A DNA stretch of 64,000 nucleotides from Platycnemis pennipes (taxonomy: Eukaryota; Arthropoda; Insecta; Odonata; Platycnemididae), in assembly GCA_933228895.1 (NCBI GenBank), contig OW121854.1:59190609-59254608 (forward strand), in the 5' to 3' direction. The notes beneath the pieces are model-generated. The model saw only the letters and a program-made list of their open reading frames with translations. It ran no database searches and had not been told where the DNA came from. Position numbers and translations under genes: made by a program. Each line of letters opens with the position of its first letter. Within the stretch, counting starts at the first letter, position 1. This document shows positions 11,581 through 24,876 of the stretch, piece by piece.

Positions 11581-12430
11581 TTTAACGGCCTCCTTCCATT
11601 CCACGACTCCGCGAAGTTACTTTTCAGAACGTGATGTCTGATTCACGGTTAGATTATAGTAAAGGTGCGAGCAAACACCATCCTTCGTGTTTCATTGCGC
11701 CGAGGAGAATTCGAAATACGTGTGAGGTCTAAGACCCGTGAAAGGGAGAAAGGCTGCGATTACCTTATGGTGGCAAGCAAGGACGGAATGTGGATCCGCC
11801 CCGTAGCTGCTCCCCGCGATGAGTAAAGCATTCCTTTGAAGTTCACTTTCTCGCGATTTCTCTCGGAACTGACACATCATACAATGGCTGGCCGTGGATC
11901 ATTCCTTGTAATGTTCAAATTTGCTTGCCTTGTTTACCGAGCGACTCGGGAGTGTTCGGAGCGCGAAGTTAGCTATTCTTAGTTGCATCTCGGGCCGGAA
12001 GTGGGACGTTCGCATCGCGAGCTCCAAAGCCAGCCAGCTAAAAAGACCTTCCCTGCCCTTGAGCTTTTACTAGCGAGCCTATGTGCCGCCGCGGTTCAAA
12101 AATACGATTTTATCTATGCGGAATGACTCCGTCAAGGCCGCGATTGCAGTTAGGTGGTGTAATGAAAGCCGGTCTCCGCTCTAAAACGAACGGAATCAGT
12201 CGGGGAAATTCTTGCTCTTTGTGTCACGAGTCCGCTCGCCGTGCCTTGGGTTCCGTGGGAAATGTTTGCCTTGTGCTCTTCGCTGGGTGAACGAGGCCTT
12301 GCTCTAGGCAATAGGTAAAAGTGTGAGCACGTTCTCTGAATGCCGTAGGCGAAGATCAATGCTCGAAATGCAGAGACTGCAGTCATGGAGAAATCTCCTC
12401 GAAATTTTCCTGGCAGTGGGTACAACCAAA
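11581..12430. other. GC-richer island, no recognised protein
   Basis: Moderately CpG-rich. Frames on opposite strands at 12,081-12,290 and 12,150-12,425 overlap each other and show no domain. Confidence 0.3.
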
Positions 12431-13310
12431 TGATCCTTTTTTACTCATGAATTCAAGGAAGTTAACGCAACAGGTTTAATTATTTTGCATACAGTTTACC
12501 GAGGCATTATGAATGTTCTCAACTACTACTCAATGTAATTCTTCTTATACCTTAATTCTTAGCCCACTTTTTCCTACAATAGATCTCTCTTTAAATCTTC
12601 TTCGCCTCTGTCTTCATGCAATATATGGCACCGGTTTTTTTTACTCTTTCCACGCTCGCCTAATGTCCTTGTCTCTCTTCTTACCATCCTATTAAGTATT
12701 CCATTGCCTCTCAAAACTTCCTCTATCCACTTTAGTCCGAGACTGAAAAAAATCCATTCTGTTACCGCGAGTAGATTTACTACAAATATATCTTTGTACT
12801 CATGTACGTTGTAAACTCGTTAAAAAATTGGCCGAGCTTTAGAAGAATTACTGTTATGTGTAGGTATACTTGATCTGCCGTCCGAGTACAGTTTAAAATT
12901 CGTAAGATGACGTTTTAGGAAATTATCTAATTTGCTGTAGTTGACTTATTCGTAAATTTTTAGTTGTCACTGGTAATATCAATTTTGCATGATTAATTTT
13001 TCTTTTGGTCGAGGTGAATTCTTATATTTTTGAATGGTTATTAGTTTTTGAGCATCGTTTTTCAGTAGAGTGATAACGGTATGAAATTATTCCTGCATGT
13101 ATGTATTATCTTGCGTTTCTACGAAGGAATGTTTTGGACAATAATTACTTTGATTCATGCTCACGTCGTTCATTTTTGTGGGCGAGATTACTTCCATTTA
13201 TTGGTTTGCAAGACTAGTTGTTCGTACATTTCATTATTTTAAATGAGTCTTGTTTATTACCAAGATTAAATTCGTCACGTTAGCTCATTAGCGAATAGAC
13301 CATCTACTTC
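12431..13310. other. AT-rich spacer, nothing recognised
   Basis: The segment 12,530-12,740 is C/T-rich on the plus strand like the decayed LINE pieces elsewhere, but no conserved block is readable. Confidence 0.3.
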
Positions 13311-13915
13311 AGTTCCTGATGCTATGCCGCTTCCGCTCAACAGGAAGAGGCGCTGACGCCAGTAAAACCTCTCGGGAGCTGTTCAGTGTCCCCAACATCT
13401 TCCCCTCCCCCTCTTCCCGCTCTCTCCCTTCCCCCGGACGTTCAAGGGAGCAGGGAGAGGTCACCGATGGCGAATTACATCCGCAACGCTTTAACTATGA
13501 CGGAGCCGGCGTGACTGGCGGTCTTTTCCCGTTTCCAAATCGGAACCGCTCCGCTCCGTAGTATGCCTTTAAAAATCCTCCGCTCTCGCTGCAGAATTTT
13601 CTCGGATGCTGGCGTAACCTTCCCGTAAGACTGACTGACTCGTGTCTCTTTCTCTGTATCCCGCTCTCCCCTTCCTCCCGGAGAGCGCCGCAGAAGTGGC
13701 TCCTGACTCAGCCAGGCCACGTACTCGCCAATCTCTTCCCCTCTCCTCTGCACGCATCTCATCTGCCGCAATTCCCCGCTCCCAAGACACAAACACGCCT
13801 TTCTCTCTTTGCCCGAGTCCCGTTCCTGGGACAGACAACGCCCTCTCACTTGGACCGTGCCTTATTGCGATGTATCGCGCGCGATATTCGTACAATAATG
13901 TCATGTGATAGGGCA
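13311..13915. other. GC-rich island, no recognised protein
   Basis: C/T-rich and CpG-rich. Overlapping frames on both strands (88-124 codons) are low-complexity. No domain, no splice-bounded exon that I can defend. Confidence 0.3.
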
Positions 13916-14069
13916 CGACGGGTAAATGAGATGGGTACTTATGAGATATGAATGCTACGCCATGCGATATTTATACGATGCGCGATTTGATTCTGATACT
14001 ATTTAAATATCTGGACGCGGTATTGAGCCTACTGAATATGAGGTGTATCACTTAGTGATATTACGCGAT

Positions 14070-14215
14070 CGTCATCGTCAGTCGGCAATCCTTTGATTAG
14101 GTTGACGCGACGCTCCATTCGATTATCTTATCAGCTAGCCTGTTCATATATACGTAATGCTTCTCTTTCACATCCTTCACCACTTGTTGTATATATCTCA
14201 TATGAGATTACGCGA
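14070..14215 (-). mobile_element. RTE/CR1-like LINE 3'-end fragment
   Basis: Contains the family's terminal 'gtcagtcggcaatcctttga', 'ttgacgcgacgctccattcg' and 'cttatcagctagcc' landmarks in order, matching 26,040-26,160. Truncated after about 145 bases. Confidence 0.7.
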
Positions 14216-14850
14216 TACTATGCGGTATTATTGCCTTACAATAAGTATGAATGCATTGTGTGACATTAACCGGATGTAATTTGTTGTATTTAACCTCAAG
14301 CAAATGAGGTCAAATGTTTGTGATATCAATACGATATTATGTGAATTAATGGGTATGAATACGCTGTACAATCTAATGCAGTAACATACACCGGGCTATA
14401 TCACAATACGATATCGAGTCGTAATATTAGGTTTTAAAGAGCTCCAACAGCTGAAATTACATTGCACCGTTAAAAATAAATCAATCGTATGATAAATACT
14501 GAGATAACATCAACATCCATGTTCTAGACGGAATTCGTTTTAACTCCAGTTCGAAACTACAATAATATATCTAGCCGTCAGTAAAACGTCTCCTATGATG
14601 TAGGTGAATGGGTTGTGAATGCAATGCATGATGTGAAATTTGTGCGATTTAATATTACTGCCATATGCGATATTATTTGAATCACATGAGAATGCTCCTC
14701 GCTAAGTTGCGTCATGCAATGATATGCAGTCCGTCCGTCAAGTCAGTCAAGTCCGTCGCAGATACGATATTCGGGTATTTAAGCGACGTTTTTTACATTG
14801 CAAATCGATATAACCGTTCGAATACTGCATGTCCATTGGGTATCCGTATT
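14216..14850. other. AT-rich spacer, nothing recognised
   Basis: Frequent short 'gatatt'/'gcgata' words but no repeat unit I can define, and no gene. Confidence 0.3.
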
Positions 14851-15260
14851 AGGGTTCCGATCCGGACCCCTCCCCCGGCTCTTCACGAGCCGACACATCA
14901 TTCTCGGTCGTTGCATCATCACACCGTCTGACTCCCTTCTGGCTCACTGGCCCCTCTTCCTCCACTCCCCCGACCCACTTACCCAGATATTCCCGCCTGC
15001 CCTTCCCCGCCAGAGAACGCGCGAGCTTTTCCAACAGGTCCGGCCAAGCAGTCCCGGCCGCCGCGCCCGACTCGTGGAGAGGCTTGAGGCGGCCTCGCCA
15101 AGCGGATGGGATTGTGAGTGACTGCCGATCGGATCCGTAACCGCCAAATTGAACGGTTCGATAGGAGACCGAAGTGAACGGTTCTGTCGAACGATTCGTG
15201 GGGTGGTGAGGTGCGATCAAAGTCGTAATGCTGCAGTTTGGCGATGTATGCACCACTTAC
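14851..15260. other. GC-rich island, no recognised protein
   Basis: Overlapping frames on both strands (67-135 codons), all without recognisable domains; likely composition artefacts of a CpG-rich block. 'cgaacggttc'-like words recur near 15,150-15,190. Confidence 0.3.
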
Positions 15261-15535
15261 GACGCTGAGCATCGATACCAAATAAAAAAAAACACCTCGC
15301 TGAATCGATTAAATGGGAGCGAGAGTCGTTTAAATTTGATCGATGTGGGCATATCCAAGACGTAATCACCCAATCACCCAAGGGAAGTGTTCGTTGAAGC
15401 ACACATAGCAAAATCAAGTTGATTGGCCATCTTTCGGAAAATCATTAAATTATTATTTTAATTCGTTCACTGATATGGAAGTAGTGCAGTGCTAACATCT
15501 ACAATTATATTTTGTATCCTGCGATTTTAAGGGAA

Positions 15536-15790
15536 ACTGGGTTGGCAGTGGCTGAGTATTCGCATCCCTCAGTACACTAAGGGTCCGGTTTGAATTCTGT
15601 TTTAGTAAATTTTCACAGTGGAATACAGGCTTGTGATTTCAAAGCGGAGTAGGACGAGAACTTCAAGGTCATCCTTCTGTCTGTCGGATGGAACGTTGAA
15701 ATAAAGGGCCCATTGGTACCTTTCATTACCTGTCCCTTAATGTCGAAGCTGGGCTTCTAACCACATGTCATTCGCTCCAAAAATTATCTC
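15536..15790 (+). mobile_element. Diverged tRNA-derived SINE
   Basis: 'gttggcagtggctgag' with 'ggtccggtttgaattct' 40-50 bases later has the A-box/B-box layout. The following 'ctgtcggatggaacgttgaa' and 'cccattggtacctttc' match the body of the SINE at 42,243 ('ctgatgggacgttgatgc', 'ccttggcgcctttcg'). Confidence 0.55.
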
Positions 15791-18700
15791 GTCTCTATCA
15801 CGTCTTTAATGATCTCAGCCTGTCTGTCGCTTTCGTCTGGTAGCTGCCGTACAGAAATTAAGTTCCAAATGGAAATCCAGTTTTCTGTGCCGGGAGTTCA
15901 TCACGTAATAAAATTACTCTTAAGTTAGAACTTAATTAGGAATATACTTTTACGGAAGGTTCACTTTTACACTGCAGAGACCTTTTTAGGTGGGATGTAG
16001 TTGAAAATCTGATACAAGGCTGCAACTGTTTACAATAAAGATTCATAATATGGGCAAATGATGTGGAGGATCGGATCAAGGGCCCGATCACTCATCTTCA
16101 TAAAGCGTATGACTGCGTTAAATTTGCAATTAAGAGAACGAAAACGTTATCAACATTCTTAAAATTATGTCTTAAGCCTTAAGTCGATTTTGTTTGGCAG
16201 AGTAGGTATGTCATTGGGAATATTTCTGTGAGCAGTGCGCTTCTAGAGGAGCCCACGTTACTGATAAGGATAGTGATAACGCAAAACAAGGATACATGAT
16301 CCTGTTCCAGACAGGAATTGTCCAAGAGCTTAGCATAATTGGTGAAATGGAGATGCTTAGGTGCAGAATACATCTTCATGTGTTGGACGAAAACCTGTTA
16401 TTTTGAGTAAAAGTACAACCGAGCTGATTTTGGTGGTATGTTACTGAGACCATGTGGGGAGCATGTCCCAACGTGGGTCGAAAGTAAGTCCGTAAACCTA
16501 CCTCCGGAAGTGGAAGCAGCGTCATCAATCTACTTCATGAAAGTGCCTCAGGGAAGCATGAGACGAACCATTTCCGGAATCCGGAATGACAGGTCTCTCC
16601 AAATCGGAATTACGGTGAAGATTCCATCGGAAATCCATCCCGGCTTGCGTGCCGGAAAATCGACACGAAAGCGAAAAAAAAAACGATATCTAGAGTCAGC
16701 CTTGCTCATTGCACGTGACTCGATGGAAAATGGAGTTGCTCAACTCGCGTCCAATAATTTTTTAAACGTCGCCTTGCAACGGATTTTGATGTCACGCACT
16801 TGATGTCGTTGTATTTCATCCTGGTAAGTCTCGAGAAGCCAATTGATTTTCACCTCTCCAGTGGCGTGCCACGCCGTCTGGTCTCGCGTGCCAATTCGCG
16901 AGCCCGAACTTCACCGTCGCCAGCTTACTTTAGCCTGTCCCCGTCGCGAAAGACTCAGATTCCTGTATTGACTTTGTGAGACAGGGAGCGAGAAAAGTGA
17001 AATGATAACCAAGAGTTTTATTTCTATTGAGTCAATTCTTGTTGAGATAAATGTGTACATGTCGACGTCTCAACTTAATTATGATCGCTTGATTATGACG
17101 AGCAAAAATATAAAACGAATCCGCTTATGTAAACTTACTAGTAAAATAATAGAACTAATTATCTATAAAATCATTTTTCTTCATCCCCTTAAAACTTACT
17201 ATGGATCCTATGGATAAAGCCTTCATCAAGAATTTAAAGTGATGAAAACATTGGGAAGCCTTCCTTAATTCTTTGTTTTTAGTCTCTCCGTATCAAAGGT
17301 TCACCTTCCCAGCATCAATTGAGACTACACCGTCAGACGAATAGCAAATAGGAGTTGTCAGAAATGTGAATGAAGCACATTAGAAAAATAAATCAGCAGT
17401 CTTTATAGATTATCTTAAGGTGAGTAGAGGAGAAATTACTGCTTTATTTCTCCGTTTTCTTAATTTTCAAAGAAGACGACAATGATGCATGGCGAAAATT
17501 ATCCAGTTCATTTGGAATCGATTATAAAAAAAACGTTCTCAATTTTTATTACGAGCATTGGAAATGAAACTTTCTCTTTCATGTTGTTTGTAATAGATTC
17601 ATTATCGTATTTATACCAGAAATATGCGATACATTGTCGATACGAAATCGATTCCCGAAGTAATTATGGTCAGGAACTGTTCGTGTTCAACTCCTTTGGA
17701 TGGAATGACATTACTTAAAATGGTGAATCCATTTTTTGAAGACGGTTGTCATTCATACTGTTTCAGTAAACAGTTATAATCATTCACTTAGCTGAGACAT
17801 CTATTCCCCTACACGCCTTATTTCTTTTACTCCGATTACTTCCTATCTTTCATAATCTCATACAAGCAGCTATGTAATTCTCTCCATCAAGTATTCTTTT
17901 ACACCTTCACAATCACACCTCAACTTAATACTTGTTCCACGTACCTTCCTTTCCTCATCCTTATTTCCACCGGTAACTTTCTTTCCGTGCAATTTGCTTC
18001 ATAGTTTTATTCGTATTATTGCAACATACCTATATATCATTCTCTCCCGACGCATCACTCTTAACAGTAAAAGAAATTGTTTGGGACCACGCAAATAATC
18101 CAGCACTCGTCATCATGGCCCAGGTGTTCTCCTGATTCAGTACTAATCTCCCACATTTGTCTCAGCAAGTGCTACGCGACAGCATTAAAGTCAGTAGCGC
18201 GGTGCTCAACCGGGAATTATCCCATTAAGTTCTATACTTAGTCTCCCTCTCGTGACTTCGAGCGTGGTAATTATATCGTTGATTCTCACCAGGAAGTTAG
18301 CTCGTCTTTGAGATTTGGGTGGTAAATTTTACTGTCCGGTTTTTACAGACGTGTTTTCGTATTATTATAGATGTTATACGGATTGAAGTACCTAGGTGTG
18401 TATAGTGAAACATTACGAGAAATGTTCCGCAACGACTCAGTCCCTTATTTCCTAACTCAGCTACCTTCTTAACTGGGGATAACTTATCCCCGACAACCTC
18501 CTTTCTTCTCCTTTCATACCTGGATTTTTTTGTTTGTTTTCCAAGCGTCAATTGTATTTTGTTGGATTCTGTTCGATTCACATATTTCATGTTCTTGACT
18601 ATCCGCCGTCTGCTCAATGCTTTCCTTTGTTACTCTGTAAGTAAACATTATATTTTATTGTGGCTAGGCTTCTTGGATAATACGAGTAAAAAAGATGGAT

Positions 18701-19960
18701 AATTGCAAAATTTTAAGGATAGATATCGCATTAACGCGAGCGGGAAGAATAATTTGATTTCTTTGCAGCATTTTGAGAAAAACACAGAATAATGATAGAA
18801 CGCGAAATGAAAGGAAATAAAGAGATGCTAGAACACCAGTAGTGAAAGGAATATTCACGTATTGGATAGATCTTCTAGCGAAGACTTGGAATAAGGAGGT
18901 GAAGAAAAGACGAGGGAAGAATCTAACCTAAATATAAAAGGGTGATGAATGTTCCATTCGAAGGGTCCACGACATTCATGTTAATCACATGTGTAATAAT
19001 GAATGATAGGGAAGACGGGTGGGAAAAGCCTGGCGAAGATGGAAGATTGGAGACGAAATAAAGACGCTGGAGGGGAATAGAGTACATGATAACGAAATGG
19101 AAAAATCAATATGAGGAAATTGTTTATTTTAGGTAGCAATGAATGGTAAAAATTCAGGTTAGCGGAGGCTTGATCACGGATTTTCATAGCCGCGCCTTCG
19201 CGATGTCGTTATTATTAAATGCGCTAGTAAGAGCAAAAAAGTGATTCAGATGCTTCATATTTTGTTTCGTGATTCAATTACCATATTTCAAAAGGCATTT
19301 TTGGTTTATTAGAGCCAAAGCATTTATTTATGATCAATGGAAAAGAGTATTTATAGAAGAATCTGGTTTTATGTACTCCAACTGCCTTGGTTACTTTGAC
19401 TTCTTAACCCAAAAGTATCCTTGGCTTCCTCATAAAAATGAATAAATGTCCATTCCATACGCGCTAATCGAATTCTAGTTCTTTGCATTGTAAGACTAAC
19501 ATAGAGATAAAACTTTTTTAAATTTGAAAGAAGGATAGTAAAACTTCTTATATATATTTTCAGTTAAAATTAATAAAAAAATGTCAGTCTTCCATTTCTA
19601 CGTATAATACACTTTCAACCGATTGAGCCGCTGTTTACATTTTTTTACTTCCATACAGTGTGCCTTTTTGCTATTTTAGTCAACTTATCTAAACAAATTG
19701 AACACAATTCAGCACGAATTAAAAGATATTCAACAACAAACCTACAGCAAATCACGTTTCCAGAACAAATCATATTCGCCCTACGCGGTATCACTGTGCC
19801 ATTTGGCAATATCGGAAATAGCAGTATTATATATACATATCAGTCTACCTCTATCGGTAGATGATTGTTAATAATAATTAACTTCAATGAAAGTAATGTA
19901 ATCTTTGGAGATGCTAAGTCACAAATGTGGTCTCTACTCGTTGATATCGGTTTGCGTGTA
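15791..19960. other. Long spacer, no recognised gene
   Basis: Mostly AT-rich. An open plus-strand frame of 121 codons at 16,438-16,803 has a basic run (16,665-16,685) but no domain, no clear splice sites and no relative I recognise. It is followed by a GC-richer 16,800-16,980. The remainder (17,000-19,960) shows only short random frames. Confidence 0.3.
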
Positions 19961-19969
19961 GGGTACGAT

Positions 19970-20640
19970 TCATTGTGTTAAATCCATGCTCCCCGTGTCC
20001 CGGAGCTCTCGAGGGCAGGTGTGAGCGGCTTCGCGAAGAGCTCGGTGACACAAAACGCGATGCAATTGGACGATCCCGTCCACCCTCTCTGCTCGCCGCA
20101 AGAAGCCTGCCTGAAGATACTCGAGGGTTGAGAAAAAGGGAGTGGGGCAGTCAGGAAGAGAGACCGTCGGCAGAGAGAGATAATAGAAATTTCCCGAGGA
20201 GGGAAATTGCCGCGGTGCATGCATTCTTATTGTGCGCGTGTGTGAGTAAACTTGCGTCTGCAGTTCCGACCAGTCTAACCCAACCGAAAAAAATATATAA
20301 CCGTGCGTATGGTAACCCCTTTGCGACGCAAAGGAGGGCCGCCCCGATCGCAAGGAGATTAGGGAGACGACGGACCCCGTTAGCGATTTCCACTCCACCC
20401 CAGGTAGAAGAGGTTTTTCCAAGTGAGTGTCTGCTAGGTGAGGGGAGGAGGAGGATGGGTGGGAGAACGAATGTTCGAGACGCAAGGGGCCATCATCGCA
20501 AGGCACACGCGCGCCCACTCACACCCGTGCCGGCCCTCGAATATCTCTCGTCTCGGGTCCGGAAGTCAGGGAGACAATTGCGACCGGCTGCATGCTGCGT
20601 GCGCGCTATACTCCCTCTTCTCCAAATGTCCTCAAGCCGC
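19970..20640. other. GC-rich island, no recognised protein
   Basis: Open frames cover both strands here (254 codons on plus at 19,975-20,739, 182 codons on minus at 19,970-20,518). Mutual overlap, Arg/Pro/Ser-rich composition and run-off into a polypyrimidine tract argue against real proteins. A CpG-rich regulatory region is the alternative. Confidence 0.3.
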
Positions 20641-20990
20641 TGTCTCGCACTCCTTATACTTGCTATCTCTCTCTCTCTTTCCTCCCTTCTCCCCTCTCTC
20701 ATTCTTATTCTTTCTACCCCTTCCTCTTGCTGGTTCTAACTCCCCTACGCTCTTAATTTCCCTTTTCGTTTTCCCTCTCTCTCGCTTCTCATTTTTATTC
20801 TCTCTTTCTCTCCTCCCCTCCCTTTTCCCCTATGTCTCTTTTACTCTCCTCCACTCATTATTATACTCTTTCTATCCTATCATAATTGTTGTTCTCTTTT
20901 TTTCTCTTCCCGCCATTCTTGTTCCCACTCTCTTTCTTGCCCTCATTCTTTTTTCTCTTTTTCTCTCCCCATCATTCTCGTATTATTAAT
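20640..20990 (+). repeat. 350-bp polypyrimidine tract
   Basis: An almost uninterrupted C/T stretch (ctctctct, ttttctc, ccctccc blocks). Pure pyrimidine strands of this length favour triplex/H-DNA and slippage, and they generate the long hydrophobic Leu/Ser/Phe pseudo-frames seen here. Confidence 0.85.
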
Positions 20991-22085
20991 GTTTTCTCTT
21001 TTTCTTATCGTCGGAAAGTTCCAACTGGGAGCCCGGGTCGATTTCCGTTCCGGCCCGTGACATTGAATCAGAATTCTCATGAATCACCATATTCCAATCC
21101 TTTCTACATTATTTTCTTCTTACCTTCGCTCACTACAGGCGTTATTTATCGTCACAATTATTATTTTAAAAATTTTAGGCAACTAAAGTGAATGGGGTAC
21201 GTTTGGAGAGGTAACAGGAGGCTGAGGAGGTTGATAGAGGTGAGAATGTCATGAGAACGTGGAGCGACGATTAAATAATTAGTTACCTATTCTACTGGCA
21301 GCACGAAGGAAGGCACAAGTCATAAACCTTTAAAGTGCAATTAAGCGTGGAAGATGTGGGTTACATTGGAGGAATGGTGGGAAACGACCTGCATTTTAGA
21401 GACTATTTGGCAGAGGCTTCCAACAAATCCACCTACGTTGATATGATACGTATAGGTAATGATGATTATTATCATGGGTTTGCAACAGCAGAAAGAAATT
21501 TGCTCCCTTAGATAAGACAGTTTTTCTGCAATAACCATTTGGCTGATGTCAGTCTTCTACGGATTAGAGTAGTTTTTGACAATAAATCCGTATTCCCCTT
21601 TACAATTTATTTTCCAAACTGATCCTTCCCTTGAGTATTTACTTTTGCATATTTCCTACATCTCTTCTAGCTATCCAAAATACCGTATCTCTTCTCCACT
21701 CTTTCTTGCTTACCCAGCATTCCGCTCTCAATTATGACCTTCAGTACACCTTTATCCCTACCTAGTGTCCCCACTTAACTTGTTCTATATATGTTAACTG
21801 TATGAGACATGCGGTGCTAAAGAAGAATACCTATCATGAAAATAATAGGCAAACCTGACGCTTGAGAGCATTTAGAAGTATTTTATTTTGTTTAAGAGTT
21901 TTGTTTTGTTTAGAAGCATTTTAGTTTGTTTAACTTAGCTTAGCTTAAAGTACACTATAAATAGCTTATATTATATGACACACATTTAACATTGATTGTA
22001 GATTAACTTCTTGTTGCAGGAGACGTTCTTTGGTGTAAGATAATTTTTGCCGTTATGCACAGAAACAAATGTGCTAAAATTTACC
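20991..22085. other. AT-rich spacer, nothing recognised
   Basis: No gene. 'ttttgtttagaagcatttta'-type words repeat at 21,880-21,935, suggesting local tandem slippage. Confidence 0.3.
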
Positions 22086-22097
22086 GAGGGAAAAGAT

Positions 22098-22170
22098 TGA
22101 CTGGGCCGGGAATCGAACCACGGATATTTGTGTTTCCGGGCCGATGCTCAGACTACCATGCTACCCAGAA
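22098..22170 (-). mobile_element. tRNA-derived SINE head
   Basis: Minus-strand B-box-like 'gtggttcgattcccgg' and an A-box-like segment in 'ctaccatgctaccc' are spaced as in a tRNA. No polymerase III gene is claimed, as the stems are imperfect. Confidence 0.5.
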
Positions 22171-22329
22171 TCCTGATCCTTTGTTTTTTAGTTATCTTTT
22201 TCTTCTGGAGAGCCCTGAATTATTAATATTAATGTTCCTGTTTACTTGAATTTAGCGGAGTTTATTTCCTTCAAGAGTGCAAACTCAGGGGGAATGTGGA
22301 AGGAAATTGAATAGCAGCAGTAGAAACGA

Positions 22330-22985
22330 ATCCAGAGTTGAACCTTACGTTTCTATATTTCCGGGCTATCTCGCTTGTTCTTTCACTATCCAGCTGTGTG
22401 ATTGGCTGCGGCACATTCTTGTATCCTGGCGGTAGAGCTTGTCCCCTCCTCCCTCTCTTATTTATCGCAGACTCACGTCTTTTCTTTGTCCCGTGGTTCT
22501 ATCACGCTTCCTCTGCACAACCCCTCTTCCTCCATATTCCCGCGTGTCCCCGCCTCACGCACGCTGGGTGAAAAGCGCGCGTCCTTGGTTGCCTCGCGTC
22601 TCACGCAGCACTCGCTCACAAAAGGAATCCTTCCGAATTTTTCGGAGTCTCGAAGGAAAAGGGAGGATCGCGTAGGAGGCATTTTCTTGGTCTTTTTTTT
22701 GAGAGGTGAATGGCATGAACCCTCCCTTACACCTTCGTACCCCGGATGTCCGAAAAATAGTTTTCCCCTCGTTTTTTTGTATTGTTTTGCGGGGTAGATA
22801 AACTTCTGAATTCTTCTCGCATGCTTCGCACGTCGAGGATGTATCCTGTCCTTGATGGATTTCTTTTGCTGGTTCCGTTGGAATCTCCGGAGAACCTGGA
22901 CGGATTTGGGATGCCACCTGCCAGGAAATCTAGAGGGTTTGGTCATGGGTCGTGGCTATCAAGGCGCTATGATCGATGTTCAGTA
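22330..22985. other. GC-richer island, no recognised protein
   Basis: Overlapping frames on both strands (77-157 codons) without a domain. The minus-strand frames are Lys/Arg-rich and the plus-strand frames Ser/Leu-rich, as expected for C/T-rich DNA. Confidence 0.3.
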
Positions 22986-24875
22986 TGTCCAATAACGAGG
23001 TATGTATAATACTTCCGTCGCTTTTAGAATACCACCATCAACTCTTTTGCTTCAGTATGGGTAGGCAATGCAATCTTTTTTTTTTCAAAACATTTCTGAA
23101 GTAAGGAAAATAATCAAATGACTCGACGTTTTATAATGTAAACTGCCATTCACGTCCAACACAAAAATACCGTAGAGATGAAAAGATAACCATTTCACGC
23201 GTATGCGTATTGATAGGTATCGATGTATCCATCAAAACTTACAGTGCAATGCTCAATTCCCAAAGATTTCCGCATTCGCAGTGCTGTCGAATAAAAGGAA
23301 TTTAAGCGTTACCAATAAGGTCCATAAGTCAAATTAGTTACTAAAAGCCATGCGTTAAAGAACTTTGTTCCTCTAATCAAAGCATTGTACTAACGTAGGT
23401 AGGTTGGTGAATAGTCCCCTCTCTCTATATTCCACAGCAAAACTAGTGGTCACCTACCTTTCTTTCTGAACCAATCCAATCCAAGTTTTCTTCGTTAGAT
23501 TCCCCTTTTAATCTTAAGAACTTCTACTTGCCATCCAGCACATTTATTCTTATCCTCTCTATTACATTCCTACCGAGAATTCCCTCATCAATCTCCTTCA
23601 TTGGTATTCCATTGTCTCTCAGAGTGTCAACTATCCACTATTGTACCTTTCCTCTTATTTCTCCGGCCAATTTGCATTCCTTTCTCACCAGTTTTGACAT
23701 TCTTCCATTTATCTTCCTGTAAGTTTGTCCACGATTCGAAGGCATACTTTGTCGGTTCACCGTTTCTGTGTAATTGACATTGCATGTTAAGCCTAAAACC
23801 TATCTCAATATCTGTGCCTAAAACAAACTATCATTTTTCGCGCAGATTTTCAGGGATCATTTAAGCTATAAGTTTCGGGGACAGAAAAAAAAAACATTTT
23901 CGCCACTCACACGGTCATCTTCTTCGTTACCTTTTTGATAATTCGGGACATTGAATGCCTATATTTCACTGTTACGAATTGATTACATTAAATGTTCGAT
24001 TACTGCCCTCTGCATTCTACATTTGCTGCCGTGCGTTCTGATTGGATGTCTTTCGGGTTCATGAACATGCATCTACAGGTACGGAAATAAGAACCTGCTC
24101 AAATGATGGAATAAGGTTTCCCTGCACTTCGGGCAAATGCCGGACCAATGGAACTCCCGTACCACGCTAAATAACCAATAAACGATTCGACACAAAAAAA
24201 TGAAGCCAATGGGATTGACAAACCAATGCCCTGAAGAGGAAAATGTTCCTAAAACAGGACTCCCCAATATTGTTATTGTTTGTTATTGTTATTAAGATTT
24301 TATTTATTTTATGTAGTGTTATTTGGGGATAAAATTAACTGTTTTCAATTTGAATTCAAATGAAATAATGAATGGGAGTCCCTATCATTTGAGCTATCAT
24401 TGTCGCTGTCCCTGAACTTGTCCGTTAAAGTGATCGTGTGATTCAGGCTATAAGTACGCAGATTGCCTTTAAAATGCCCAATATTATTTATGCAACTGGG
24501 AATCAAATTATTCAAACTTAGTAATAAGACGGTCAACCCAGTGTTATGAGTTGGGAGAATTTGTTTTAACCAGCTGTCCTGGAAACGTTTGTTTCTTCGG
24601 TACTCATGCCGTACAATCTTGATCGTCTCACGGGTTATTGAAAGCTTGTCACTCACGTGTGCATCGGTATTTAATACGCAGGTATCGTACGCCGAGGCGA
24701 CACAACTTCAACTCGCAGCTGCTAGTTCATGTGCTGCGAATCCTGCCGGAATGACGCATGCTATGTCCCTTCCTGTATCCCTTCAGAGCTTAAAATAACC
24801 ATTCAACTTTCCGAAAGAATGCTTGAGGATTCTGTTTACTGGTTGGCCCAATGGATTCAGCCTAGACGATGTGAA
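22986..24875. other. AT-rich spacer
   Basis: No gene recognised. The minus strand of 23,500-23,730 reads as a decayed frame with 'RMSKLVRKECKLAGEI' and, after a stop, 'WIVDTLRDNGIPMKEIDEG'. It looks protein-like and may be a retroelement remnant, but I cannot assign it. Confidence 0.3.
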
Positions 24876-24876
24876 T

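Noticed and set aside
16438..16803. 121-codon plus-strand frame with basic stretch
   Set aside because: No domain, no clear start context or splice sites; cannot support a gene.
19975..20739. 254-codon plus-strand frame, the longest in the window
   Set aside because: Overlapped by a 182-codon minus-strand frame, Arg/Pro/Ser composition, runs into a polypyrimidine tract, no domain or splice sites; a product of GC-rich DNA with few stops.
23500..23730. Decayed minus-strand frame with Lys/Arg/Glu-rich sequence
   Set aside because: Looks protein-like but matches no block I can name; not called as a gene or element.
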